64,000 nucleotides of DNA from Heliocidaris tuberculata (taxonomy: Eukaryota; Echinodermata; Echinoidea; Camarodonta; Echinometridae). The DNA lies in NCBI GenBank assembly GCA_025618425.1, contig CM046851.1, positions 31,353,754 through 31,417,753 on the forward strand, in the 5' to 3' direction. Each line of letters starts with the position of its first letter. Position 1 is the first letter of the stretch. Both the position numbers and the translations under genes were made by a program. Positions 55,191 through 64,000 of this stretch are shown here, in pieces. Under the pieces are notes generated by a model. The model was not told where the DNA came from. It was given only the letters and a program-made list of their open reading frames with translations, and made no database searches.

Positions 55191-55690
55191 NNNNNNNNNN
55201 NNNNNNNNNNNNNNNNNNNNNNNNNNNNNNNNNNNNNNNNNNNNNNNNNNNNNNNNNNNNNNNNNNNNNNNNNNNNNNNNNNNNNNNNNNNNNNNNNNNN
55301 NNNNNNNNNNNNNNNNNNNNNNNNNNNNNNNNNNNNNNNNNNNNNNNNNNNNNNNNNNNNNNNNNNNNNNNNNNNNNNNNNNNNNNNNNNNNNNNNNNNN
55401 NNNNNNNNNNNNNNNNNNNNNNNNNNNNNNNNNNNNNNNNNNNNNNNNNNNNNNNNNNNNNNNNNNNNNNNNNNNNNNNNNNNNNNNNNNNNNNNNNNNN
55501 NNNNNNNNNNNNNNNNNNNNNNNNNNNNNNNNNNNNNNNNNNNNNNNNNNNNNNNNNNNNNNNNNNNNNNNNNNNNNNNNNNNNNNNNNNNNNNNNNNNN
55601 NNNNNNNNNNNNNNNNNNNNNNNNNNNNNNNNNNNNNNNNNNNNNNNNNNNNNNNNNNNNNNNNNNNNNNNNNNNNNNNNNNNNNNNNNN
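55191..55690. other. Assembly gap (500 N)
   Basis: Exactly 500 N bases, a conventional gap length, so the true distance is unknown. Upstream exons or regulatory DNA of the minus-strand gene could lie here. Confidence 0.98.
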
Positions 55691-56469
55691 ATACATGCTC
55701 CTTCTCAGCTAGCTATTCATGATGGTATCTTTGAACATTCTTTTCTCATAACTTTTAATCGTGTTTATGTATGATGTAAGTAGCTCTATGGGGGCACTTC
55801 CAGATAGGAAGTACTTTTTTAACCTCTGCAGTTTATGACATTCTTATTGAAAAAGACTATCACATTTTATCAACCTATACAGAAATATTAAGAAGAAGAC
55901 TATATACCTACCGATATAGTTTCTTTTATTATGCCATGTTCTGTTCTTCGGGTCTTTCGCTAAAGGTATGATATTATGCAGTGAATGAACTACTAGATTA
56001 GTGGCGGATTTGACGGCCACAACCGGACCGTACTTTCCTTTTAAAACCTAAGCTACCATACCTTATGTAAACATAAAATATGCCCCCTTTTGATTGCTTT
56101 CTTGTGCCCTCTTTGAGATTTTAGACCAAAAAGGACACCTGAATTTTTGAAAAACGCTTTACTTTTTTATTCTATCAATATTACATTTTTCATTAAAATT
56201 TCTGAATAATTGTCGATTGTCGCTAGAGCACGTGTTGTAAAAATATATATACTGTCAAAGTTTATTTCTTTATTATGAGGAAAATTATCTGCGCCTTGTT
56301 GTGAACCTCTATTCTATAGGCATATTAATCATTATGTAGTTAGATTTGACCGAATAGTCTTGTACTTTTGAAGCAATCGATAGCTATTCTCCCCTACTTT
56401 AACAAAAGGAAGTAACTGTCGAATTGCACGAATTTCATATTTTTAAAAATAAACAGAAAACTTCCTAAA
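55691..56469. other. Featureless DNA right of the gap
   Basis: No coding region, RNA gene or clear repeat was seen. Confidence 0.45.
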
Positions 56470-57012
56470 ACCTGAAAGAGAACTTTGAGTTCTGGGAAAG
56501 GTAAAAATAATTCGGAACTCTCCCATTCCTTTTATATGTCAGTTGGAAGAACATCATAGTAGAAATGTCCCATGAAAAGGACTGATCTTCAAATGCCCTC
56601 ATATTCCAAATATGACGAGAAAGAGTTGAACTTTTCGGGCCGAACATTAACATGACAGATCCATGTACCCATTTCTGTGTGCAGTGCATATTCTATTCAG
56701 CAAGATTGGGTCGATTTCGTATCATTTTGAACATTCCAAAACCTCACAGTATATACCAATTCGTATATATGTAGACATGATCAACCTTTCCCAATCGCTT
56801 TGAGACTGTTTCTTTCACAATTAATCGCATGACCAGGAGGGGGGGGGGGGGGCGTTTCACCAAGTGTCTTGTCGGTGATTTTTACCGAAAAATTTGCTCT
56901 CAGCCAATCAGATGCAAGGATTTCAGTAGCTTATAACAGTTGTCGGTAAAAATCACTGACAAAACACTTGATGAAAATGCTCCCCTGAACTCAACTTTAT
57001 CTTTCATTTTCT
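56470..57012 (+). repeat. Dispersed repeat copy 1, interrupted by a MITE
   Basis: It matches 63521-63915 through TTGAGTTCTGGGAAAGGT, GGAAGAACATCATAGTAGAAA, CGGGCCGAACATT and TACCCATTTCTGTGTGCAGT. The match resumes after the insertion with AACTCAACTTTATCTTT. Confidence 0.8.
56834..56987. mobile_element. MITE copy 2 (relative of 37010-37152)
   Basis: Same family as 37010-37152 but inverted: TTGCTCTCAGCCAATCAGAT and GATTTCAGTAGCTTATAACA match its complement. The right end GATGAAAATGCTCCCCTG pairs with the left end, which carries a long G run (possibly expanded). The uninserted site exists at 63891-63900. Confidence 0.8.
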
Positions 57013-57325
57013 CCGTACAATGTAAGGCATGGACAGGCCGTCCTGATGAAATGCTCAATATACCCCTATTGTTCTGTTATTCTGTGTTTTTCCATTAATT
57101 TTTGACAAATTTCAGATGAAAGTTGCTTCCTTTTGTCAAGGAAGGGCAAGATTATCTTGTGAAGATGTGAACATACTATAAAGAGACGTTTAGAAAAGTT
57201 AATCTACTTTTAATCTACACTTACATTGAAATCCCTTTATGCATATTTATATACACCAAGAGTCCATACACGGGAATTTCCTGGCAGTCAGGATGCCGGA
57301 ATGCCCGTTTTTCCACAATGTTTTT

Positions 57326-57418
57326 TACCGGAAATCAGCATATATTTACAGTAAAAATATGTAAATTTACAATAAAATTATGTAAATATATATATATATA
57401 TATGCTGATTTCCGGTGT
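57326..57418. repeat. Inverted repeat ACCGGAAATCAGCATATA
   Basis: Arms of ~19 bases enclose a TTTACAGTAAAAATATG-type AT-rich loop with (TA)n. A smaller hairpin, AACTGTAG/CTACAGTT, follows at ~57508-57526. They could be parts of a small transposon whose ends I could not fix. Confidence 0.55.
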
Positions 57419-57539
57419 AAACCAACAAACTTGCTGTTATTTTAGGAAAGGAGACTGTAAAATTGAAATAACGGCAGTAACTTGTAATTTCAAGGGCTAA
57501 AAAAAACTGTAGTTCTACAGTTATTTTTTTTTTTACAGT

Positions 57540-58640
57540 GTAGAATATGATGTGAACAATCTAGTATTAGAAACAGAGGTAAAAGTGTCAACTGAACGTG
57601 AAACTTGCCTTTAAAACTGGACTTTTGACATTTTGAGCCTATGGCTTTGCGTGGTGACCAAAAGTTCATCTACATTCCTCAAATTGGCAGCATAGTGCAT
57701 GTCGTCAATTAGCATGATTAAACATATTATTGTAGACAGCGAATATACGATCTATTTAATTTCCAGGAACATAACATCAAGCGATAACATTAAACATGTA
57801 TAATTTGATGGTACACAATTAAGAAACAACAACAATAAAAGCAATAACAACAGCCAGTGCATGGGAATTTCCGAAAAGAAATATAAATTTCTGTATGAGG
57901 ACTGTCCTCATTGTTTGCTACAAACGAAACATACAGGATTAAGAACAGGGTATGGCAGGGGGAAAAAAAAGTAATATCATTTGTTGAATTTTTTAATTAT
58001 TAAACTTTTAATTTGATATAAAAGTTATCGAATTAAAATGTAAACAAACTTTGGGGAACATTTTTTTTTTACTCCTCACTCCCATCCCGAATATCCTTTT
58101 CAAATACTCTGCCACTACATCACGTGATCCATTCAAACAATATTCCATATCAATTCGCCTACTAACTTGCCCGGTCGTGGCTGCGAGACAGAGATTACTA
58201 TGCGTACTGGTGATCATTTTTACATCTTGAGAAGATGTACCTTATCCGGTACCCGTCGTCACAGTTGCGTCAGTCTGATATTCGATTACCATTCTTTAGA
58301 TCTATTCTCGGTGTGGTAAGCGGATGTTTGAGTATGCTGTGGGAAGGTCTAGCCTTCCTAATCATGCATACCACACCCCCGCAACCAGGGACGTCTATCT
58401 TTCTTCAGGATGGGGGAATGCATTACTGCTACAGTTGAAGATAATCTGGTAATGACTGGGAGAAAATTTTCACAGAACCAAACGAAATTATACTTAATAA
58501 AAACTGATGTCTCAAAATGAGTGAATTTCTAACTTCGCTTCCGGAATAAGTTCAAACTTTTCCTGTAAAATGACCCATTTGGTGGTTCCTCCACTGTGAA
58601 CAAGGTGAAAAACGTTCCGCCGCCCATGAGATAGGCCTAC
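57540..58640. other. Non-coding DNA
   Basis: No gene is recognised. Short ORFs near 58008-58438 lack motifs or splice context that I can identify. Confidence 0.45.
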
Positions 58641-58654
58641 ACTGTGGATTCCAG

Positions 58655-58822
58655 AATTAGATTGAAGGGGGGGGGGGGGTAACTACCTGAAAAAAGATCA
58701 TCAGCGTTTTTTAGTGTCTTTTTTGACAAGCAACAAAAGAGAGGGGGGTGGTCATCAGCGTTTTGGGGTGTCTTTTCTTTTTCCAGAGGAGGGAGCCCAG
58801 CCCCCCCCCCCCCTGATCCACC
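58655..58822. mobile_element. Likely transposon fragment with G and C runs
   Basis: Two tandem copies of a CATCAGCGTTTTGGGTGTCTTT-like unit (degenerate in the first copy) lie between a poly-G and a poly-C run, followed by CTGATCCACCCGTGG, resembling the right end of GGATCCAGGGGG-type hAT elements. Ends are not defined. Confidence 0.35.
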
Positions 58823-59003
58823 CGTGGTAACTACCACTCTACCCACAGGAACGAAACCGCTGTCCACAATCCTTCCAAATGGTTGCTTTTTAACGTAGTC
58901 GATGGATCAATTTCTGTTGTAGAAAGATTGGAAATGCCCCATGAAATGCCCCATGGAGACACACTGTTCCGAAGTTATTCGGAGTCGGGGTATCTGTCAC
59001 TCT

Positions 59004-59096
59004 GCCTCCAACACCCCTGCCTCCAACGAACGCCCCTGCCTCCAACGCCCCTGCCTCCAACGAACACCCCTGCCCCCAACGAACACCCCTGCCTAC
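59004..59096. repeat. CCCCTGCCTCCAACGAACA minisatellite
   Basis: Five units of 12-19 bases alternate between a long and a short form. It gives Pro/Leu/Thr-rich readings that I do not regard as coding. Confidence 0.85.
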
Positions 59097-59683
59097 ATCC
59101 CTTCAAAATTTCCTAACGTGATTGATGGATCATCTTTTTTATTATAAATTTTTGTAATAATTTTAAATATTTGTATGGAAAGTTGTTAATTAGAAGGTCA
59201 TTTGTTTTCCTCTAAAATGAATCAGTGATTGTTACAATTCATGGAACAGATGGCATGAAATAGTCTTTATGATCAATTCCCTTCAAAAATTAAAAGCTCC
59301 AAGAGAATAAAAAGAATGTGAAATATATACCACAAATTTTGAAGAAAAAAAATGATGAATCTTATTTTGCTCCTGTGACTTCTACCAGTACTGCCAACTC
59401 TGTGCATTACATACGAATTAAGCTGCTCGTATATGAAGGAATGACACGTCTATACCTTCTCGTTTCGAGCTGCAACATTTTCGTCACAGATCCAGATGGG
59501 CGATGAATGACGAGGTCTTAAGAACCGAATGCGTTTCAAATTAGATACCATCTCAAATTTCTCTCTTGTTTATTTCAAATAAACATTTCTGCACCGTCAA
59601 GCCGCACGTTGACTCTACCTTCGGGAGATGGGTTTTCGGCCAACACGTTTACGTCTCTTCTTTACCAGTGCCTAATTGGAGGA

Positions 59684-59852
59684 CAATGGCGTATCCGGCA
59701 GACTGAAGCCGGTGTACACCCCCCCCCCCCCCCCCGATGCTGCAGGCCCAGTGAAAATCAGTACACTTGCAATGGTTCTATGGGCACGCAGGGCTGTCAA
59801 TTTGAATTCCACCCTCTTCCCCCGAGCTTAGACATTTCTGGATACGGCACTG
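59684..59852. mobile_element. Short CAGTGGCGTATCC-type transposon copy
   Basis: Starts CAATGGCGTATCCGG and ends CTGGATACGGCACTG, inverted copies of the terminus shared by the elements at 42427 and 48398. No target duplication is visible. A long C run lies inside. Confidence 0.5.
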
Positions 59853-60101
59853 AAGGTATTCTTCTGCAGTTGGCCTACAATATTCTCTCTTCTTTCATTG
59901 GACATTACATTTTGTATTCCTTTTATTTGAGATGTATATCTACATGTATTTCCCCCTGTTTTCTCTCTGTAAAACGTTCTTCATAAAACGGGTCATAATC
60001 TTGAGGCTTGTATCCTGAAATATTGATTTCAACGGAATATCAATTAGGTTGACCTGACCCAACAAAGTAGAAATCTCTCATAAATGTAATTTTTTTTAAT
60101 C

Positions 60102-60276
60102 TTAAGGTAACGGTAGCAACAGCATTTATCCCATAAGGAAAAAAAAAAGAAATTTAGAAAGGCCTATTTGACGTTTGATGTCTCGCAAAGTTTAAAGCAT
60201 CTTACGCTTGGGTATCATGTTTAAATTTGTCAAACAACAAGTGCAAATCCATGTCGCTACCTTTAAGTTGAAACCG
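60102..60276. mobile_element. Possible TTAA-type MITE
   Basis: CTTAAGGTAACGGTAGCAAC at the left weakly pairs with GTCGCTACCTTTAAG at the right, both touching TTAA. Inner pairing is poor, so this is tentative. Confidence 0.35.
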
Positions 60277-61092
60277 AATCCCTCCTCCCTTCCTCCTCAC
60301 GTAGCAGTCATAGAACATCTGTTGAAATCATTTCAGAGCAGATATTATATAGGTCAACGAGTCGCATACATTGCATAATCATCCATAGCTACCGACGCCC
60401 AAAGTATATTTACATTAGTGGTAGTCATAGTCGTACGAGACCAACTTCGTCAAGGGGAGGGGGCTGACATCTCTAGCTTTTTCTTTTCTTTGTTTCCTTT
60501 ACATTTCATGATAGTAAAAATGTGATTTCGTCATCAAAATATTTTTAAAAAGGATAATGAAGTAATACAAATAGGCCACCTCCTGCCCTAATAGCAGCCG
60601 CCAGAATATGAGGTGACTGTTGCCCCCGCAGCCGATATGCCTCTTAGGAATATGGAGGTATTGATCACTAGTACATAGCGAGAGTGGGTAGGGGGCAAGA
60701 GGTTCCAAAACTTTTTTTTTTAAGTCCTTCGCATACACAATTTTGTTGTCATAGCATAAAAGCTTGCTATGGACATGACGGCTATATACTATTCACATAA
60801 CTCTACATATCCGTAGTTTGTGAAGTATCATAATCTCCATAATATAATTCATATTTTTAAACTGTTATTTCCGTGCAACTATTTTTGGATATACAGTAAG
60901 TGTGAATCACTGTATTTGAATTGCTAAAAATGAAAAGGGAAAGTTAGATGTACAGAAAGAGAGAGGGGGTGAGAAAGATAAGAGGGGTAACATACGCCCT
61001 CCTAACATCCCCTAAATGGCCCTGATCCTTCATTTCATCGACCTTGTAAGACCAGTTTCCTCCTTCCCCCCCCCCCCCCCCCCCCCCCCCCG

Positions 61093-61630
61093 TTTTAATG
61101 AAAAGAGAGGATAGAGAGAAGCAATTTAAAAAAAAAAAAGTTCCATCAAAATTGGTTACGAAATGAAAAAGTTATGAAGGTCGGAAAAGTCTTAATTTAC
61201 TTTCTATGGTGATCCTCAAATTGGCAATGTTGCTTCAAAATGACAGGTTTAGTAGTACACCTGTCAATATGTTTTGTACACAAAATTTCATATTTTCTCC
61301 ATTATCTCTAAAGATGCTGCTTGTCTTTTTGTGAACTCAACATATATTGTGTCAAATACATTTTCCCATGATATATATTGAACTAAGGAGACAAGCTGCA
61401 CCTTGAGAGATAATGGGGAAATTTTGAAATATTGAGAGTTGTACTGCTAAACCTGTCAATTTGAAGCAATATTGCCAATTTGAGGATCGCCATAGAAAGT
61501 AAATTGAGACTTTTCAAACTTTCATAACTTTCTCATTTCGTAAACGATTTTGATGGAACTTTTATTAAATTGCACCTCTCTATCCTCTCTTTTCATTAAA
61601 ATTGATTTTCCCCCAGGGTTTCATTCTCCT
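61093..61630. mobile_element. Relative of the TTAA foldback element
   Basis: Inverted arms match those at 6454-7032 through TTTCTATGG.GATCCTCAAATTGGCAA and its complement. The right end GGTTTCATTCTCCT abuts TTAA at 61631-61634. The left terminal ~30 bases are replaced by a long C run, so the left end is damaged or mis-assembled. Confidence 0.8.
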
Positions 61631-61639
61631 TTAAGTGAA

Positions 61640-62350
61640 TTACAAGTACATTTATGTATAACTTCTTTGTTTTACCTTGAATGTAACATACTACCTTTTT
61701 CACTGGTACGTATAGATTTACTTATAAATTGTAAAAGTTTCTGATTATACCTTATTCGTGATTGTATTTTTTTCTATTTTTTGTACAGACTATTGATTTC
61801 ACTGAAAAGAAAAGAATAAAAGAATACTTAAAAACAAAAAAGGGGGGCATTGAATTGTTTAACGAGGTAGAAGATCGTATTTCCTTTGTTTCACGTATCA
61901 TTTGCTCTCTCCTTTTGTTTCTCTCCCTTTTTAGCATTCGATTATAAGGGGAACGTATACCCTTGTGCCCCCTGTTACTAAGCCTCTGCTAGCCGATTAA
62001 TGATTGTTCGCTTGCAATCGAAAGACAATTAAAAATTCGTCCACTCCATGTTCTATTTCTAGCTGACCTGTGTGGAACGCAGTCACTGTACATGTATTTA
62101 CACAGCCCCTGTGCTACAAGTCCATGACACCCCTGCTATGGATATATGGTATAGAGCTCCAAGTTGACGTGCCCCGATTTTCGACCGGTCGTTCGTCTAG
62201 TCTAGTCTGTGTTAGCTGCAATCATGCTTTGTAAAAGGGGATGGGGGCACAATTCTGAAGAATAAAACCCTAATAAATCCCCCCAAATTCATCAAATTTT
62301 CAGATGCTTTTTTGGTCGAAAATTTGAGAAGGGAGGAGGAGGAGGAGGCA
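61640..62350. other. Non-coding DNA
   Basis: No gene, RNA or repeat recognised apart from a (GGA)n-like patch near 62331-62349. Confidence 0.45.
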
Positions 62351-62351
62351 C

Positions 62352-62673
62352 ATTTCGTCGTCGTTTTTACGAACTGACGAATCCGTGCGCGGTATGCAGA
62401 AACGTGAATTGGCGGGAAACGAATTTATAGATTTAGGTGTTCATAGATAACGGAATTTGCATTCGTTGCATAATTTCATGTATCGATATATACATCAAAA
62501 GAAAGCTTATGACGTTGATTTTGAAATGGTGTATATTATTATGTATATTAATACGGAACAAGGAAGCACTGCCCGTTCAAACACGATTCGACGGTTCGTA
62601 AAACCGTTTTCTCCAAAGCGCGTATTTGCGCACATGCGCGGATTCGTCAGTTCGTAAAAGCGACGACGATTTT
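62352..62673. mobile_element. MITE with TACGAACTGACGAATCCG inverted repeats
   Basis: CGTCGTCGTTTTTACGAACT and the following GACGAATCCG pair with the right end at 62633-62672; arms are about 40 bases. A decayed partial repeat (GATTCGACGGTTCGTAAAA) lies inside. No coding capacity; no clear target duplication. Confidence 0.75.
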
Positions 62674-62693
62674 ATAGGGATTGTGTACTTTAA

Positions 62694-63069
62694 AGTGAAT
62701 TGGTAACTTTGTAGAGGCTTGATAAAATCTGAGTTGCCTACATGCTATCAGTGTATATGGTGTAAAAATGAAGCCCAGGAAAAAAAAATGCACTTCGAAA
62801 TCATGTGCTTCACAATAGTAAACATATACAACTGACCGGAAATACCGGACTCATTTCCCCCCATAGACTGCAGTGTTAGACTAAAGCGTACCCCGTACGG
62901 TTTTGTAAATGGCAGTATTCAGTCATAGATATCTTAATAATAACATTGTATATTTGAAAACCTTTCCATACCTGGCTATTTATTTATCCTTCTGAAAATC
63001 ATCATACAAGACAGATATCAAAATTCAACAATTTATTAAATCAAGCCTCCACAAAGTTACCGATTCCCT
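62694..63069. mobile_element. TTAA-flanked MITE, 376 bp
   Basis: Left end AGTGAATTGGTAACTTTG and right end CAAAGTTACCGATTCCCT are inverted copies continuing through GAGGCTTGAT. TTAA flanks both sides (62690-62693 and 63070-63073). Its short ends differ from those of the foldback at 6454, so it is a separate family using the same target. Confidence 0.85.
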
Positions 63070-63073
63070 TTAA

Positions 63074-63520
63074 GGTTTTCTTTAAGTTTTGAGGAATCCT
63101 ATCATCTTCTATTCACATTCTCATTTTTCCATCTCCCTTCCTTTCTCCTTTTCTCTCTCTCTCTCTCTCTCTCTTCTTTTTCACCATTTTGTTTGGGGAG
63201 AGACATGTGACTCCATTCGCTCTGTAACATGAACGGCCTTTAAGGATACTTATCTCGACTTATCCTGCACCAGTGACACCTAACTATAATGATATCCCAA
63301 AGACACATAGGCCCAGCCCTAGACGACCACTTAATTCGGACATTGAACTATCCATGACAATTACCCTGCCGACCAAGACCCCTTCACCTTGTACTTTCCA
63401 AAACTAAGGTACATTCATGTATGTTTAATCATTCGGACGGTAGTTGTTCTCCTTGATGATTTTTCTGAAGATACTTGTCTGGCTGGATTATTATTGTCCG
63501 AGGGTTTATGTTTTAAAGGG
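63074..63520. other. Non-coding DNA with a (TC)n run
   Basis: A CT run lies near 63153-63172. Nothing else was identified. Confidence 0.45.
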
Positions 63521-63915
63521 AATCTTGAGTTCTGGGAAAGGTGAAAAATACTTTGTGAGCTTTCTCATTCCTTTTATGTCAGTTTGGAAGAACATCATAG
63601 TAGAAACATCCCCTTAAAATGATTGTTCTTCAAATGCTGCTATATTCGAAATATGACTAGGAATAGCTGAAATGTTCGGGCCGAACATTCATGCCACTTG
63701 TGTGTGTAGTCCCATATACCCATTTCTGTGTGCAGTACATGTGCTTTTCAGTGGGATTGGGTCAATTTCTTATCTATTTTGATGGTTCCAAAACAACACA
63801 GTATAAAACAATTCTTATGTAGACATGGTCAACCTTCCCCCATTCCTTTGAGACACTTTCTTTCACAAGTAATTGCATGACCAGAACTCTACTTTATCTT
63901 TAAGCGTAGTTTCAT
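63521..63915 (+). repeat. Dispersed repeat copy 2, uninterrupted
   Basis: Same family as 56470-57012, without the MITE. The continuous GCATGACCAGAACTCTACTT at 63885-63904 shows the empty site. Confidence 0.8.
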
Positions 63916-64000
63916 TGGACATGGTTCACTGCATGTATTGGCATCATGAGTCAGCACAAACAAATTCCCTGTCCAATTTGCATAAATAGTGAAAAGATGT

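Noticed and set aside
55169..55696. 175-codon minus-strand ORF
   Set aside because: It consists almost entirely of N bases from the assembly gap.

Overview
The window looks like AT-rich nuclear DNA of a marine animal, most likely a deuterostome invertebrate such as an echinoderm. That is an inference. It rests on an intron-rich membrane-protein gene with an SMB-TIG-AMOP-VWD-Sushi layout, a Penelope-like retroelement with a GIY-YIG domain, many small inverted-repeat transposons and long animal-type satellite DNA. I see no bacterial operons, rRNA genes, complete tRNA genes or CRISPR array. A 500-base run of N at 55191-55690 marks an assembly gap.

Layout. 1-2224: a broken gag-protease region of an LTR-type retroelement, bracketed by inverted rather than direct repeats. 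2225-8225: non-coding DNA with several foldback elements. One of them (6454-7032) has TTAA target duplications, and a second, truncated copy beside it (5798-6147) carries its central loop in the opposite orientation. 8226-11568: a nest of Penelope-type material between (TA)n arrays: a near-perfect 420-bp palindrome, a 198-codon C-terminal ORF with a GIY-YIG endonuclease domain, and three pairs of hammerhead-ribozyme-like cores. 12652-35785: about 23 kb of one 31-bp satellite, organised at 31 bp, 186 bp, 1116 bp and about 1.8 or 3.5 kb, the largest units each holding a captured copy of the unique left flank. 36117-40124: flanking sequence, small transposons, and a compact paralogue of both edges of the repeat block.

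43019 to about 53914, minus strand: the only convincing host gene, with about 14 exons. It encodes a signal peptide, two somatomedin-B domains, a TIG/IPT domain, a beta-rich region, an AMOP region, a VWD domain with the GDPH cleavage motif, a Sushi domain, one transmembrane helix and a short tail. This is the plan of SUSD2 and its relatives. Intron phases join correctly throughout, but the VWD region has a frameshift (exon 11) and an apparent in-frame stop (exon 12), so this copy is either a pseudogene or locally mis-assembled.

53915-64000: non-coding DNA with dispersed repeats and small transposons. Several insertions can be dated relative to their hosts because an uninserted paralogous copy lies in the same window.
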